Origin: JALOAT01 sp041685115
GTDB taxonomy: Bacteria > Pseudomonadota > Gammaproteobacteria > Thiohalomonadales > Thiohalomonadaceae
Assembly (NCBI GenBank): GCA_041685115.1
Contig: JAWLGK010000011.1
Coordinates: 43,408 to 107,407 of the forward strand
Reading direction: 5' to 3'
Length of the DNA: 64,000 bases
Position numbers and translations under genes: made by a program. The notes under the pieces were generated by a model. The model ran no database searches. It saw only the letters and a program-made list of their open reading frames with translations, and had not been told where the DNA came from. Shown here piece by piece: positions 1 through 7,677 of this stretch (position 1 is its first letter; each line of letters begins with the position of its first letter).

Positions 1-31
1 GCATAGACCTGTGCGGCCCATGGCAAGGGCG

Positions 32-226
32 AAACGCGGAGGGCGCGGAGGAAATCAAATGCGGAGGGTGGTCGTAGGTCACGTTGCCGCGCAGCGGCTA
101 CGTGACAGCGCGTCGTCAGGCAGCGCTTCGCGCAACCTGGCCTACGTGGAATCAGGGCGCGAAAGCAGAACGCTTGCGCCGCGCGCGGCTTGCTTCCCTC
201 CGCGTGCTCCGCGTCCTCCGCATTTC
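32..226. repeat. GCGGAGG-family inverted-repeat element, copy 1, with a nested second palindrome
   Basis: The left arm has tandem GCGGAGG-type units (about 32-52) and the right arm has the complementary CTCCGC units (about 195-226). Inside lies a different imperfect inverted repeat, roughly 74-91 against 129-146 (CGTAGGTCACGTTGCCGCG-like against CGCGCAACCTGGCCTACG). No gene is supported here; the stretch is the downstream flank of lipA. Confidence 0.6.
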
Positions 227-248
227 GACGGCCCTGAAACAGCGCCGC

Positions 249-1208
249 TCAACGGATGGTCTCGCCGCGCGCCTGCTCTTCGGCGTGATAGGAGGAGCGC
301 ACCATGGGGCCGCTGGCGACGCGGGAAAAACCGAGTTCCAGGGCGATGGTGCGCAGGCGCTCGAAGCCCTCCGGCGGCACGTAGCGCTCCACCGGCAGGT
401 GATGGCGGGACGGTTGCAGGTATTGGCCCAGGGTGAGGTGATCGCAGCCATGGGCGCGCAGGTCGCGCAGCACTGCGATGATCTCGTCGTCGGTCTCGCC
501 GAGGCCAAGCATGAGGCCCGACTTGGTGGGCAGGTCGGGGCGCAGCGCCTTGTAGCGTGCGAGTAGTCGCAGCGAGCCGGCGTAGTCGGCGCCGGGGCGC
601 GCCTGGCGATAGAGCCGGGGCACGGTCTCCAGGTTGTGGTTGAACACGTCGGGCGGAGTGTCGCGCAGCAGCGCCAGCGCGATGTCCTCGCGGCCACGGA
701 AATCCGGCACCAGGATCTCGATGCCGGTGTCGGGCGAGTGCGCACGCAGCGCGGCGATGCAGGCGGCGAAGTGGGCGGCACCACCGTCGCGCAGGTCGTC
801 GCGGTCCACCGAGGTGATCACCACGAAACGCAGGCCCATGGCGCGCACGGTTTCCGCGAGGTGGGCCGGCTCGTCGGCATCGAGCGGTTCGGGGCGCCCG
901 TGGGCCACATCGCAGAACGGGCAGCGCCGCGTGCAGATGCCGCCCATGATCATGAAGGTGGCGGTGCCGTGGTTGAAACACTCCCCCAGGTTCGGGCAGG
1001 CCGCCTCCTCGCACACCGTGTGCAACTTCTGCTCGCGCAGGATCGCCTTGATGCGCAGCACCTCGGGGCTGTTGGGCGAGCGCGCACGGATCCAGCGCGG
1101 CAGCGGCAGCCTCTCGCCGCGTGGCTCCACCTTCACCGGAATCCGCGCCACCTTGCTCGCACCCTTGAGCGGATTGGGCGGTGCGGGTCTGTCGCTGTCG
1201 TCAGTCAT
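249..1208 (-). CDS. lipA: Lipoyl synthase
   Basis: Radical-SAM enzyme that inserts two sulfurs into the octanoyl chain on lipoyl-carrier domains, after LipB. The 319-residue length is normal. The auxiliary cluster cysteines C66, C71 and C77 (CEEAACPNLGEC) and the radical-SAM cysteines C92, C96 and C99 (CTRRCPFC) are present, and the C-terminal RSSYHAEEQ motif is intact. It lies downstream of lipB on the same strand, separated by a repeat element that starts 3 bp before the lipA start. An ATG start gives the standard N-terminus. Confidence 0.97.
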   Translation of the reverse strand: MTDDSDRPAPPNPLKGASKVARIPVKVEPRGERLPLPRWIRARSPNSPEVLRIKAILREQKLHTVCEEAACPNLGECFNHGTATFMIMGGICTRRCPFCDVAHGRPEPLDADEPAHLAETVRAMGLRFVVITSVDRDDLRDGGAAHFAACIAALRAHSPDTGIEILVPDFRGREDIALALLRDTPPDVFNHNLETVPRLYRQARPGADYAGSLRLLARYKALRPDLPTKSGLMLGLGETDDEIIAVLRDLRAHGCDHLTLGQYLQPSRHHLPVERYVPPEGFERLRTIALELGFSRVASGPMVRSSYHAEEQARGETIR

Positions 1209-1210
1209 AA

Positions 1211-1369
1211 GAGAAAAGCTTTAACACGGGGAACACGGGGGACACGGGGATCATGAAGTAATCGCGACCTTACGTCACCGCGTCATTTTTCCACGGCGAC
1301 GTGGGCAATACGAGAATCCACATGAAAACCCCGTGTTCCCCGTGTCCCCCGTGTTCAGGCTTTTTCTTC
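1211..1369. repeat. CACGGGG-family inverted-repeat element, copy 1
   Basis: The left arm starts GAGAAAAGCTTTAACACGGG followed by further ACACGGGG units (1211-1250). The right arm (about 1327-1369) has CCCCGTGTTC units ending GGCTTTTTCTTC. The ends are complementary, GAAAAGC against GCTTTTTC. The middle is unique sequence with no gene. The right end overlaps the lipB stop codon, so the last lipB residues (EEKA) are encoded by the element. Confidence 0.7.
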
Positions 1370-1984
1370 CAACCGATAGCCCTGCGCCGCTGCGAAATGG
1401 CGCAGCACCGCCTCGCCTGCGGTGGCGACGTCGAGGGCGATGCCCAGTAGGGCGAGGCTGGTGACGGGCAGGCCGGCGTAGCCGCAGGGGTTGATGCGGG
1501 CGAAGGGGGCGAGGTCCATGGCCACGTTCAGGGCGAGGCCGTGGTAGCTGCAGCCGCGGCGCACGCGCAGGCCGAGGGAGGCGATCTTGGCGCCGTTTAC
1601 GTACACGCCCGGTGCGTCCTGGCGGGCCGCGGCGGTGACGCCGTGCTCCGCGAGCAGGGTGATGACGGCCTGTTCCATGGCGCTGACGAAGGCGCGCACG
1701 CCCAGACCACACCGGCGCAGGTTTACCAGGAAATAGACCACTGCCTGGCCCGGGCCGTGATAGGTCACCTGGCCGCCGCGATCCACCTGCACCAGCGGGA
1801 TGTCACCGGCATCGAGCACGTGCTCGGCGCGGCCGTTGAGTCCCTGGGTGAATACGGGCGGGTGCTCCACCAGCCAGACCTCGTCCGGTGTGGCCTCGCC
1901 GCGCGTGTCGGTGAAGGCCTGCATGGCGTGCCACACCGGTTCGTAGGGCTGCCGCCCCAGGCGGCGCACGCGCAGCGGCTTCAC
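1355..1984 (-). CDS. lipB: Octanoyl-[acyl-carrier-protein]:protein octanoyltransferase
   Basis: Transfers octanoate from ACP to lipoyl domains, the step before LipA. The 209 residues carry the family motif RGGQVTYHGPGQ (about 69-80), the catalytic lysine K133 (GAKIASLGLR) and the catalytic cysteine C167 (INPCGYAG). The start is GTG at 1984 and overlaps the stop of the upstream ybeD gene by 4 bp (GTGA), which supports this start and coupled translation. The C-terminal residues EEKA lie in the end of a CACGGGG-family repeat, so the natural C-terminus may have been rewritten by the element. Confidence 0.95.
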   Translation of the reverse strand: MKPLRVRRLGRQPYEPVWHAMQAFTDTRGEATPDEVWLVEHPPVFTQGLNGRAEHVLDAGDIPLVQVDRGGQVTYHGPGQAVVYFLVNLRRCGLGVRAFVSAMEQAVITLLAEHGVTAAARQDAPGVYVNGAKIASLGLRVRRGCSYHGLALNVAMDLAPFARINPCGYAGLPVTSLALLGIALDVATAGEAVLRHFAAAQGYRLEEKA

Positions 1985-2244
1985 AGCGCCATGGACACCA
2001 GTGGGCAGGCGGTGAGCTCGCGGTACAGCGCGTCGAGCTGTTCGCGGCTGTGCGCGCGGAAGTTGAAACTGAGCGCGGTGTAATTCCCGCCGCTGCTGGC
2101 GCGCACGCTGATGGCGCCCTCGCTGAGGTCCGGCACGTGGCGGCGCACGATGGCGATCACCTCGGCCTCGAAGTCCGGACCGGCACGGCCCATGACCTTG
2201 AGCGGAAAATCACAGGGAAATTCGAGCAGGGATTCGGTGGTCAT
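1981..2244 (-). CDS. ybeD: DUF493 family protein (YbeD-like)
   Basis: Small 87-residue ACT-like protein of the UPF0250/DUF493 family, commonly found between dacA and lipB; its role is unknown. The start at 2244 (MTTESLLEFP) matches the family length. An upstream in-frame start at 2292 would add 16 atypical residues. Motifs FPLKVMG and SSGGNYTALSF are typical. It overlaps lipB by 4 bp. Confidence 0.9.
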   Translation of the reverse strand: MTTESLLEFPCDFPLKVMGRAGPDFEAEVIAIVRRHVPDLSEGAISVRASSGGNYTALSFNFRAHSREQLDALYRELTACPLVSMAL

Positions 2245-2281
2245 GGGGCGATCATGCCAGAGCATGGTTGGTCCGTCACAG

Positions 2282-2435
2282 GAGAAAAGCATTGACCACG
2301 GGGGACACGGGGAATTATCAGGTGCATTTTTTCGTGCCCGCGTTGCTCACGGTTCTTGGCGCTCCTGCGGGCGGAACAGCCACCGCACGGGTTTTTCAAT
2401 ACCCCCGTGTTCCCTGTGGTTCATGCTTTATGCCT
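2282..2435. repeat. CACGGGG-family inverted-repeat element, copy 2
   Basis: The left arm is GAGAAAAGCATTGACCACGG followed by GGGACACGGGG (2282-2312). The right arm is CCCCCGTGTTCCCTGTGG with GCTTTATGCCTTTCTC (about 2401-2435). The unique core (about 85 bp) has no gene. It lies between dat and ybeD in an otherwise compact operon. Confidence 0.65.
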
Positions 2436-2441
2436 TTCTCT

Positions 2442-3308
2442 TCAATGCACTTCGCCGCGGCGGAAGGCGTCCTTGTAGGCGCGGTACAGGTCGCTGACCT
2501 GGGCCCACAGCGGGCCCGGGCGGCCGTTGCCCACGGGCAGGCCGTCCACGTGGGTGACCGGCACCACGTCCTTGTTGGAACTGGTGAGCCACACCTCGTC
2601 GGCACGGCGCAGGGCGTCCACGGTGATCTTGGACTCGCTACAGGGAATGCCGGCCTCGGTGCACAGCTCCACCACTACGTCACGGGTGATGCCCGGCAGT
2701 AACAAATGGCTCTTGGGCGGGGTGACCACGTGGCCACGGGTGACCATGAACACGTTGCTGGCCGCGCCCTCGGTGATCTCGCCCTCGCGCACCAGGATGG
2801 CCTCGGCGGCGCCGCTGTCCAGGGCCTGCTGGTGCAGCAGCACGTTGGGCAGCAGGGTGATGGCCTTCACGTGGCAGTGTGCCCAGCGGATGTCTTCCAC
2901 GGTGATGGCCTTCACCCCGGTCTGCGCCGACGGTTCCGGCGGCAGCAGCGGCTGGCTCATGGCGAACACGGTCGGCAGCGCATGGAGCGGGAAGGCGTGC
3001 TCGCGTGCTGCCACGCCACGGGTCACCTGTAGATAAAGGGACTGGTCACCCGCGCCGTTGCGGGTGATGAGGTCAGTGAGGACGTCCTCCCAGCGACGGT
3101 GGGTGAGCGGATTGGCGAGGCGGATCTCGGTGAGGCTCTGATCCAGACGCAGCAGGTGGGCCTCCAGCCGGAACGGGCGTCCGCCGTACACCGGGATGAC
3201 CTCGTAGACCCCGTCGCCGAACAGAAAACCGCGGTCGAGCACGGAGACCTTCGCTTCAGCGGCCGGCAGGAACTCGCCATTGAGGAAGACGATGTCGCGT
3301 GTGCTCAT
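2442..3308 (-). CDS. dat: D-amino acid aminotransferase (PLP class IV)
   Basis: A 288-residue fold-type IV aminotransferase of the Dat/IlvE/PabC family. The PLP lysine is K148 in CHVKAITLLPN, with E180 in EGEITEGAASNVF binding the cofactor. The location between dacA and ybeD-lipB is the usual one for D-alanine transaminase, where it would supply D-amino acids for the cell wall. The start ATG at 3308 lies 25 bp after the dacA stop. A branched-chain or aminodeoxychorismate lyase activity cannot be excluded from sequence alone, but context favours Dat. Confidence 0.88.
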   Translation of the reverse strand: MSTRDIVFLNGEFLPAAEAKVSVLDRGFLFGDGVYEVIPVYGGRPFRLEAHLLRLDQSLTEIRLANPLTHRRWEDVLTDLITRNGAGDQSLYLQVTRGVAAREHAFPLHALPTVFAMSQPLLPPEPSAQTGVKAITVEDIRWAHCHVKAITLLPNVLLHQQALDSGAAEAILVREGEITEGAASNVFMVTRGHVVTPPKSHLLLPGITRDVVVELCTEAGIPCSESKITVDALRRADEVWLTSSNKDVVPVTHVDGLPVGNGRPGPLWAQVSDLYRAYKDAFRRGEVH

Positions 3309-3333
3309 GCCGGCTCCTTGCGACCGCTAGGGG

Positions 3334-4473
3334 TCACTCGAACATAAGCATGAGGCCGTCCACCATTTTCCGCCACAGGTTGCCCTCGGGGACCTCCTGC
3401 AGGGCCACCAGCGGGCGTTCGGCGATGGTGGTCTCGCCCATCTGCAGATTGAGGGTGCCGAAGCGCTGGCCCTTGCGGGTGGGCGCCTGGATGATCCGTT
3501 CGACGGTGAGCGAGGCCTTTAGCTTGTCGTAGTGGCCGCGCGGCAAGGTCACATAGAGCTCGTCCGCGACACCGAGCGGCAGGGCGTTGGTATCGCCCTT
3601 CCACACATGCATGGTCTTGAGTGGTTCGGCAGCGCGATAAAGCAGGCGCGTCTCGAAGAAGCGGAAGCCGTAGTTGAGCAGCTTCAGGCTCTCCTGGGCG
3701 CGGGCCTCTTCGCTGTTGGTGCCCATCACCACCGCGACCAGACGCATGTCGGCGCGTTGCGCCGAGGACACCAGGCAATAGCCGGCGGAGTCCGTATGTC
3801 CGGTCTTCACGCCGTCCACGCTGTCGTCTGACCACAGCAGGCGGTTGCGGTTGTACTGCTGGATGTTGTTGTAGGTGTAGCTCTTTTCCGAATACCAGCC
3901 GTAATACTCCGGGAACTCGCCGATCAGGGTATGGGTGAGCACCGCCAGGTCGCGTGCCGTGCTGTAGTGCTCCGGGTGTGGCAGTCCGGTGGCATTGGCG
4001 AAATGGGTGCCGTGCATGCCCAGGTTGCGCGCAAGCTCATTCATGATGAGCGCGAAGCTCTCTTCACTGCCGGCGATGTGCTCGGCCAGTGCCACGCTGG
4101 CATCGTTGCCGGACTGGATGATCATGCCCTTGAGCAGTTCTTCCACCGTGACGTCCGTGTCCACCAGCACGAACATGCGCGAGCCCGGCGTGCGCCAGGC
4201 CTTGCGGCTGATGCGCACCGTGTCTTCGAGTCGCAGTTCGCCGTTGCGTATCTCGCGGAATACCGCGTAGGCGGTCATGAGCTTGGTGAGGCTGGCCGGT
4301 TCGAGGCGCGTGTCGGCATTCTTCTCCGCGAGCACGTGGCCGCTGTGGAAGTCTTGCAGGATGAAGCCTCTTGCGGCGAGATTCGGGGCGGCCGGGGTCA
4401 ACGACGCCGTGGGCTCGGCGTGCGTCAGTCCTGCGACGAACAGGAAGAAGGTGACGAATACGAGCTGTTTCAT
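3334..4473 (-). CDS. dacA: D-alanyl-D-alanine carboxypeptidase (PBP5/6 type)
   Basis: Periplasmic low-molecular-weight penicillin-binding protein that trims the terminal D-Ala of peptidoglycan. The start at 4473 gives a signal peptide (MKQLVFVTFFLFVAGLTHA), unlike a 20-residue upstream extension. The catalytic motifs are complete: S61-x-x-K64 (SLTK), S121-G-N123 and K223-T-G. A PBP5_C domain follows and the protein ends in an amphipathic helix (LWRKMVDGLMLMFE) that typically anchors it to the inner membrane. It is followed closely by dat. Confidence 0.95.
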   Translation of the reverse strand: MKQLVFVTFFLFVAGLTHAEPTASLTPAAPNLAARGFILQDFHSGHVLAEKNADTRLEPASLTKLMTAYAVFREIRNGELRLEDTVRISRKAWRTPGSRMFVLVDTDVTVEELLKGMIIQSGNDASVALAEHIAGSEESFALIMNELARNLGMHGTHFANATGLPHPEHYSTARDLAVLTHTLIGEFPEYYGWYSEKSYTYNNIQQYNRNRLLWSDDSVDGVKTGHTDSAGYCLVSSAQRADMRLVAVVMGTNSEEARAQESLKLLNYGFRFFETRLLYRAAEPLKTMHVWKGDTNALPLGVADELYVTLPRGHYDKLKASLTVERIIQAPTRKGQRFGTLNLQMGETTIAERPLVALQEVPEGNLWRKMVDGLMLMFE

Positions 4474-4596
4474 AGGCAGATGACGGCAGGGCAGGGGGGC
4501 ACGACGGCCGTATTGTACTTGGCGTGTCTGCACGCGTTAAGTGCGGGTGGCCGAAATGGATGCTGGATCACGCTGTGGACGGCGCGTTCGCTCGTT

Positions 4597-4634
4597 CAGC
4601 GTGTAGGCGATCCCTCAGCGTGTAGGCGATCCCT
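4597..4634. repeat. Perfect 19-bp tandem duplication at the rlpA 3' end
   Basis: CAGCGTGTAGGCGATCCCT occurs twice head to tail (4597-4615 and 4616-4634). The rlpA stop lies at the junction, so the duplication covers the last few RlpA codons and the first bases after the gene. Confidence 0.9.
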
Positions 4635-5547
4635 TTACTACGCGCGGGGTCCCGACGCCGAGCGCTGTGATGCGGGCGGCGAGCTGCGTGGCCTGTTCCG
4701 CATCGGGCAGCGGCCCGAGCCGTACCAGATAGAGCACGCCGTGGGTCGCGTGCGGTGTTTCGAGCAGATGCGCCGCGACCAGGGGCTCGTGTGTGGTCAG
4801 TTGGGCGCGCAGGCGCTCCGCGTTGTCGCGGTTGGCGAAGGCGCCGACCTGCACGTAGTGAGCAACACCGGTCGGTGGCACTGTGGCCGAGCCCGGCGCG
4901 CCGGCCGGCGGGGGCGCAGGCGTTGCGGCCACGTCCACGGCCACCGCGGCGACGGGGATCGGCTGGGCGTCCTGCTCGGCGCGGAATGCCGGCTGCGGTG
5001 TCACCGTCGCAATGCTCGTGGGTGCGGTGGGCGGCGGGACCGGGGCGTTCGGATCGAGCGCACGCACCTCCACCATGGCGGTGCCGCTTTGCACCACCCC
5101 GAGCTTGTAGGCCGCCGCGTAGGACAGGTCGATGATGCGGTCCGAGTGGAAGGGGCCGCGATCGTTCACCCGCACCACCGTACTGCGACCGTTCTGAAGG
5201 TTCGTTACGCGCACGTAGGTGGGCAACGGCAGCGAGCGGTGCGCCGCCGTCATGGCGTACATGTCGTAGATTTCGCGTGAGGAGGTGTACTGGCCATGGA
5301 ACTTGGTGCCGTACCAGGAGGCCATGCCGCGTTCCACGTAACCGTCGGCCGTGGCCAGCACGCGATAGTTCTTGCCGAACACCGTGTACTCGGGCGGATT
5401 GCCGTAGCGGCTGCGCGGTTCCCAGCGGGGTACGGGCTCGGCGACGCTGCTCAGGTCCACCGCGCGCACGGGCCCGCCATCCTGAACCGGAAACGGTGCG
5501 CAGCCGACCAGCGTCGCGCCGAGCGCGACGGCCAGGATGCGGCGCAT
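4615..5547 (-). CDS. rlpA: RlpA septal-ring lytic transglycosylase lipoprotein
   Basis: Outer-membrane lipoprotein that cleaves denuded glycan strands. It has a lipobox (LVGC near residue 16), a double-psi beta-barrel RlpA domain (about residues 73-165, with GMASWYGTKFHG and VRVNDRGPF), a Pro/Ala-rich linker and a C-terminal SPOR domain (about 226-305, HYVQVGAFANRDNAERL) that binds denuded peptidoglycan. The chosen ATG overlaps the mltB stop by one base (TGATG); a TTG one codon upstream is the alternative. Its position after mltB in the rod operon is standard. Confidence 0.94.
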   Translation of the reverse strand: MRRILAVALGATLVGCAPFPVQDGGPVRAVDLSSVAEPVPRWEPRSRYGNPPEYTVFGKNYRVLATADGYVERGMASWYGTKFHGQYTSSREIYDMYAMTAAHRSLPLPTYVRVTNLQNGRSTVVRVNDRGPFHSDRIIDLSYAAAYKLGVVQSGTAMVEVRALDPNAPVPPPTAPTSIATVTPQPAFRAEQDAQPIPVAAVAVDVAATPAPPPAGAPGSATVPPTGVAHYVQVGAFANRDNAERLRAQLTTHEPLVAAHLLETPHATHGVLYLVRLGPLPDAEQATQLAARITALGVGTPRVVKGSPTR

Positions 5548-6554
5548 CAACGCGTCTCCCGGGCGGCGGTGCGCACGGGCGCGCCAATGGCGGCGCGAAT
5601 GGCCTCGCCGAGCTGATGCACGGCCATGGCGTAGTGCAGGCTGCGGTTGTAGCGGGTGATCACGTAGTAGTTGTGGCGGGCAAGCCAGTATTCGGGACCC
5701 TTCTGGCCGTCCAGGCGCACCACTGACACCTTTTCTCCGGGCGTCGCCTGGGGCGTTTCGACGCCAAGTGCGGTCAGCTCCTTGACGGGGAGCGTGGGCT
5801 CCAGTGCGCGGCTCGCCACGGTTTCAAGCCGGGCCCGGTCGGCCAGGCGATGCACCACCGGCGCGCCGGCGCGCCAGCCGTGCATGTGGAAATAGTTGGC
5901 CACGCTGCCGATCACATCCACGGGGTTACGCCACAGGTCGCGGCGGCCGTCGCCGTCGAAATCCACGGCGAAATGACGGAAGCTGCTGGGCATGAACTGG
6001 GGCTGGCCCATGGCGCCGGCGTAGGAGCCGGTGAGCTCGCGCGGGTCGATGCCTTCCTCGCGGGTCATGAGCAGGTATTGCGAGAGCTGGCCGCGGAAGA
6101 ATTCGCTGCGCGGCGGGTAATCGAAGGCGAGGGTCGCCAGCGCATCCAGCACGCGGTAGCGCCCGGTGTGGCGTCCGTAGCGTGTTTCGACACCGATGAT
6201 GGCCACGATGACGTGGGCCGGCACGCCGAACTCGCGCTCGGCCGCCGCCAGGGCATTGGCGTGTTCGCGCCAGAAGGCCACGCCGCCACGGATGCGATCA
6301 TCGGTGACGAAGATGGGGCGATAGTCGCGCCAGGGCTTGGCCTCGGCGGGGCGCGCAATGGCGGCGAGGATGTCGTCGCGCGTCTGTGCCTCACCCAGCA
6401 GGTGCATCAAGCGGCCGCGGTCGAAGGCGTGTTCGCGCACCATTTCCTCGACGAAACCCTGCACCTCGCTGCGCTGGGCAAAGCTCGCCATGGCCGGCGC
6501 GCTGGCGAGCAGGGCGCCGAGGAGCAGTAGCTGTGTGCGGATCATGGGCTTCAT
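5547..6554 (-). CDS. mltB: Membrane-bound lytic murein transglycosylase B
   Basis: 335-residue family GH103 lytic transglycosylase. It has an N-terminal signal sequence (IRTQLLLLGALLASAPAMA) without an obvious lipobox, so it may be periplasmic rather than lipid-anchored. The catalytic glutamate is E123 in IGVETRYGRHTG, and the GSYAGAMGQPQFMPSSF motif is present. It lies between rodA and rlpA, with 7 bp separating it from rodA. Confidence 0.94.
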   Translation of the reverse strand: MKPMIRTQLLLLGALLASAPAMASFAQRSEVQGFVEEMVREHAFDRGRLMHLLGEAQTRDDILAAIARPAEAKPWRDYRPIFVTDDRIRGGVAFWREHANALAAAEREFGVPAHVIVAIIGVETRYGRHTGRYRVLDALATLAFDYPPRSEFFRGQLSQYLLMTREEGIDPRELTGSYAGAMGQPQFMPSSFRHFAVDFDGDGRRDLWRNPVDVIGSVANYFHMHGWRAGAPVVHRLADRARLETVASRALEPTLPVKELTALGVETPQATPGEKVSVVRLDGQKGPEYWLARHNYYVITRYNRSLHYAMAVHQLGEAIRAAIGAPVRTAARETR

Positions 6555-6561
6555 CGTCGGT

Positions 6562-7677
6562 TCAGGTATTGACGAGCTTGCGGTGCGTCTGAATGGACAT
6601 CAGGATACCGAAACCCGTCATGAGGGTCACCAGCGAACTGCCGCCGTAACTGAGCAGCGGTAAGGGTACACCTACCACGGGCAGAATACCCGACACCATA
6701 CCGATGTTTACGAACACGTACACCAACAGGCTGATGGTGAGGCTGCCGGCGAGCAGCCGGCGGAAGGTGTCCTGGGCGTTGATGGCGATGTACAGCCCGC
6801 GCGAGATCACAAAAAAGTAGATGGCCAGCAGCAGCACCGCGCCGAGCAGACCGAACTCCTCGCCGAATACCGCGAAGATGAAATCGGTGTGGCGTTCGGG
6901 CAGGAACTCCAGGTGCGACTGGGTACCGTTCAGCCAGCCCTTGCCGTAGACCCCGCCGGAGCCGATGGCGATCTTGGACTGGATGATGTGATAGCCGGCG
7001 CCGAGCGGATCACTCTCGGCATCGAGGAAGGTGATGATGCGCCGGCGCTGGTAATCGTGCAGTCCGTAGAGCCAGGCGAGTACCACGGTGGGGATAAAGG
7101 CCAGGAAGGCGTAGCCCACCAGGCGCCAGCGGATGCCCGCGAACAGCAGTGCAGTGGCGCCGGCGCTGCCGATGAGCAGGGCGGTGCCCAAATCGGGCTG
7201 CTTGGCCACCAGGGCGAACGGCACGAGGAACAGCACCACCGCCCAGAACACCTGGGACAAGCGCGGCGGCAGCGGTTTCTCTGCGAAATACCAGGCGACC
7301 ATGGCGGGTACCGCCACTTTCATCAATTCCGAGGGCTGGAAACGCACGATACCGAGCTCGAGCCAACGCTGCGCGCCCTTGCCGATGACGCCGGTGATCA
7401 GTACCGCCACCAGCGCGGCGAGGCCGATGCCGTAGAACCAGGGTGTCCAGCGGTGCAGCGCCGAGGGCGGGATTTGTGCCACCGCGAGCATCACGCCGAA
7501 GCCGATGCCCAGGCGCGCCAGCTGGCGCAATACCACGTCCATGTCCTGACCGCCGGCGCTGTAGAGCGTCACCAGGCCGAGGCCAGCCAGCAGCAGCAGG
7601 CCCACGAGCAGGGGCACGTCGAGGTGCAGGCGTTTGGCCCACAGCGCCGTGGCGGGCGTGTCGGTAAACGTGTTCAC
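6562..7677 (-). CDS. rodA: Rod-shape SEDS glycosyltransferase RodA
   Basis: 371-residue polytopic SEDS-family peptidoglycan glycosyltransferase that partners PBP2 in the elongasome. About ten transmembrane segments are visible, with family motifs LVAKQPDLGTALL and the terminal VPLPLLSYGGSSLVTLM. The GTG start overlaps the mrdA stop by 4 bp (GTGA), showing translational coupling with its partner transpeptidase. Confidence 0.96.
   Translation of the reverse strand: MNTFTDTPATALWAKRLHLDVPLLVGLLLLAGLGLVTLYSAGGQDMDVVLRQLARLGIGFGVMLAVAQIPPSALHRWTPWFYGIGLAALVAVLITGVIGKGAQRWLELGIVRFQPSELMKVAVPAMVAWYFAEKPLPPRLSQVFWAVVLFLVPFALVAKQPDLGTALLIGSAGATALLFAGIRWRLVGYAFLAFIPTVVLAWLYGLHDYQRRRIITFLDAESDPLGAGYHIIQSKIAIGSGGVYGKGWLNGTQSHLEFLPERHTDFIFAVFGEEFGLLGAVLLLAIYFFVISRGLYIAINAQDTFRRLLAGSLTISLLVYVFVNIGMVSGILPVVGVPLPLLSYGGSSLVTLMTGFGILMSIQTHRKLVNT

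Noticed and set aside
142..1014. Arg/Pro-rich minus-strand frame overlapping lipA
   Set aside because: Different frame of lipA; composition is that of a shadow.
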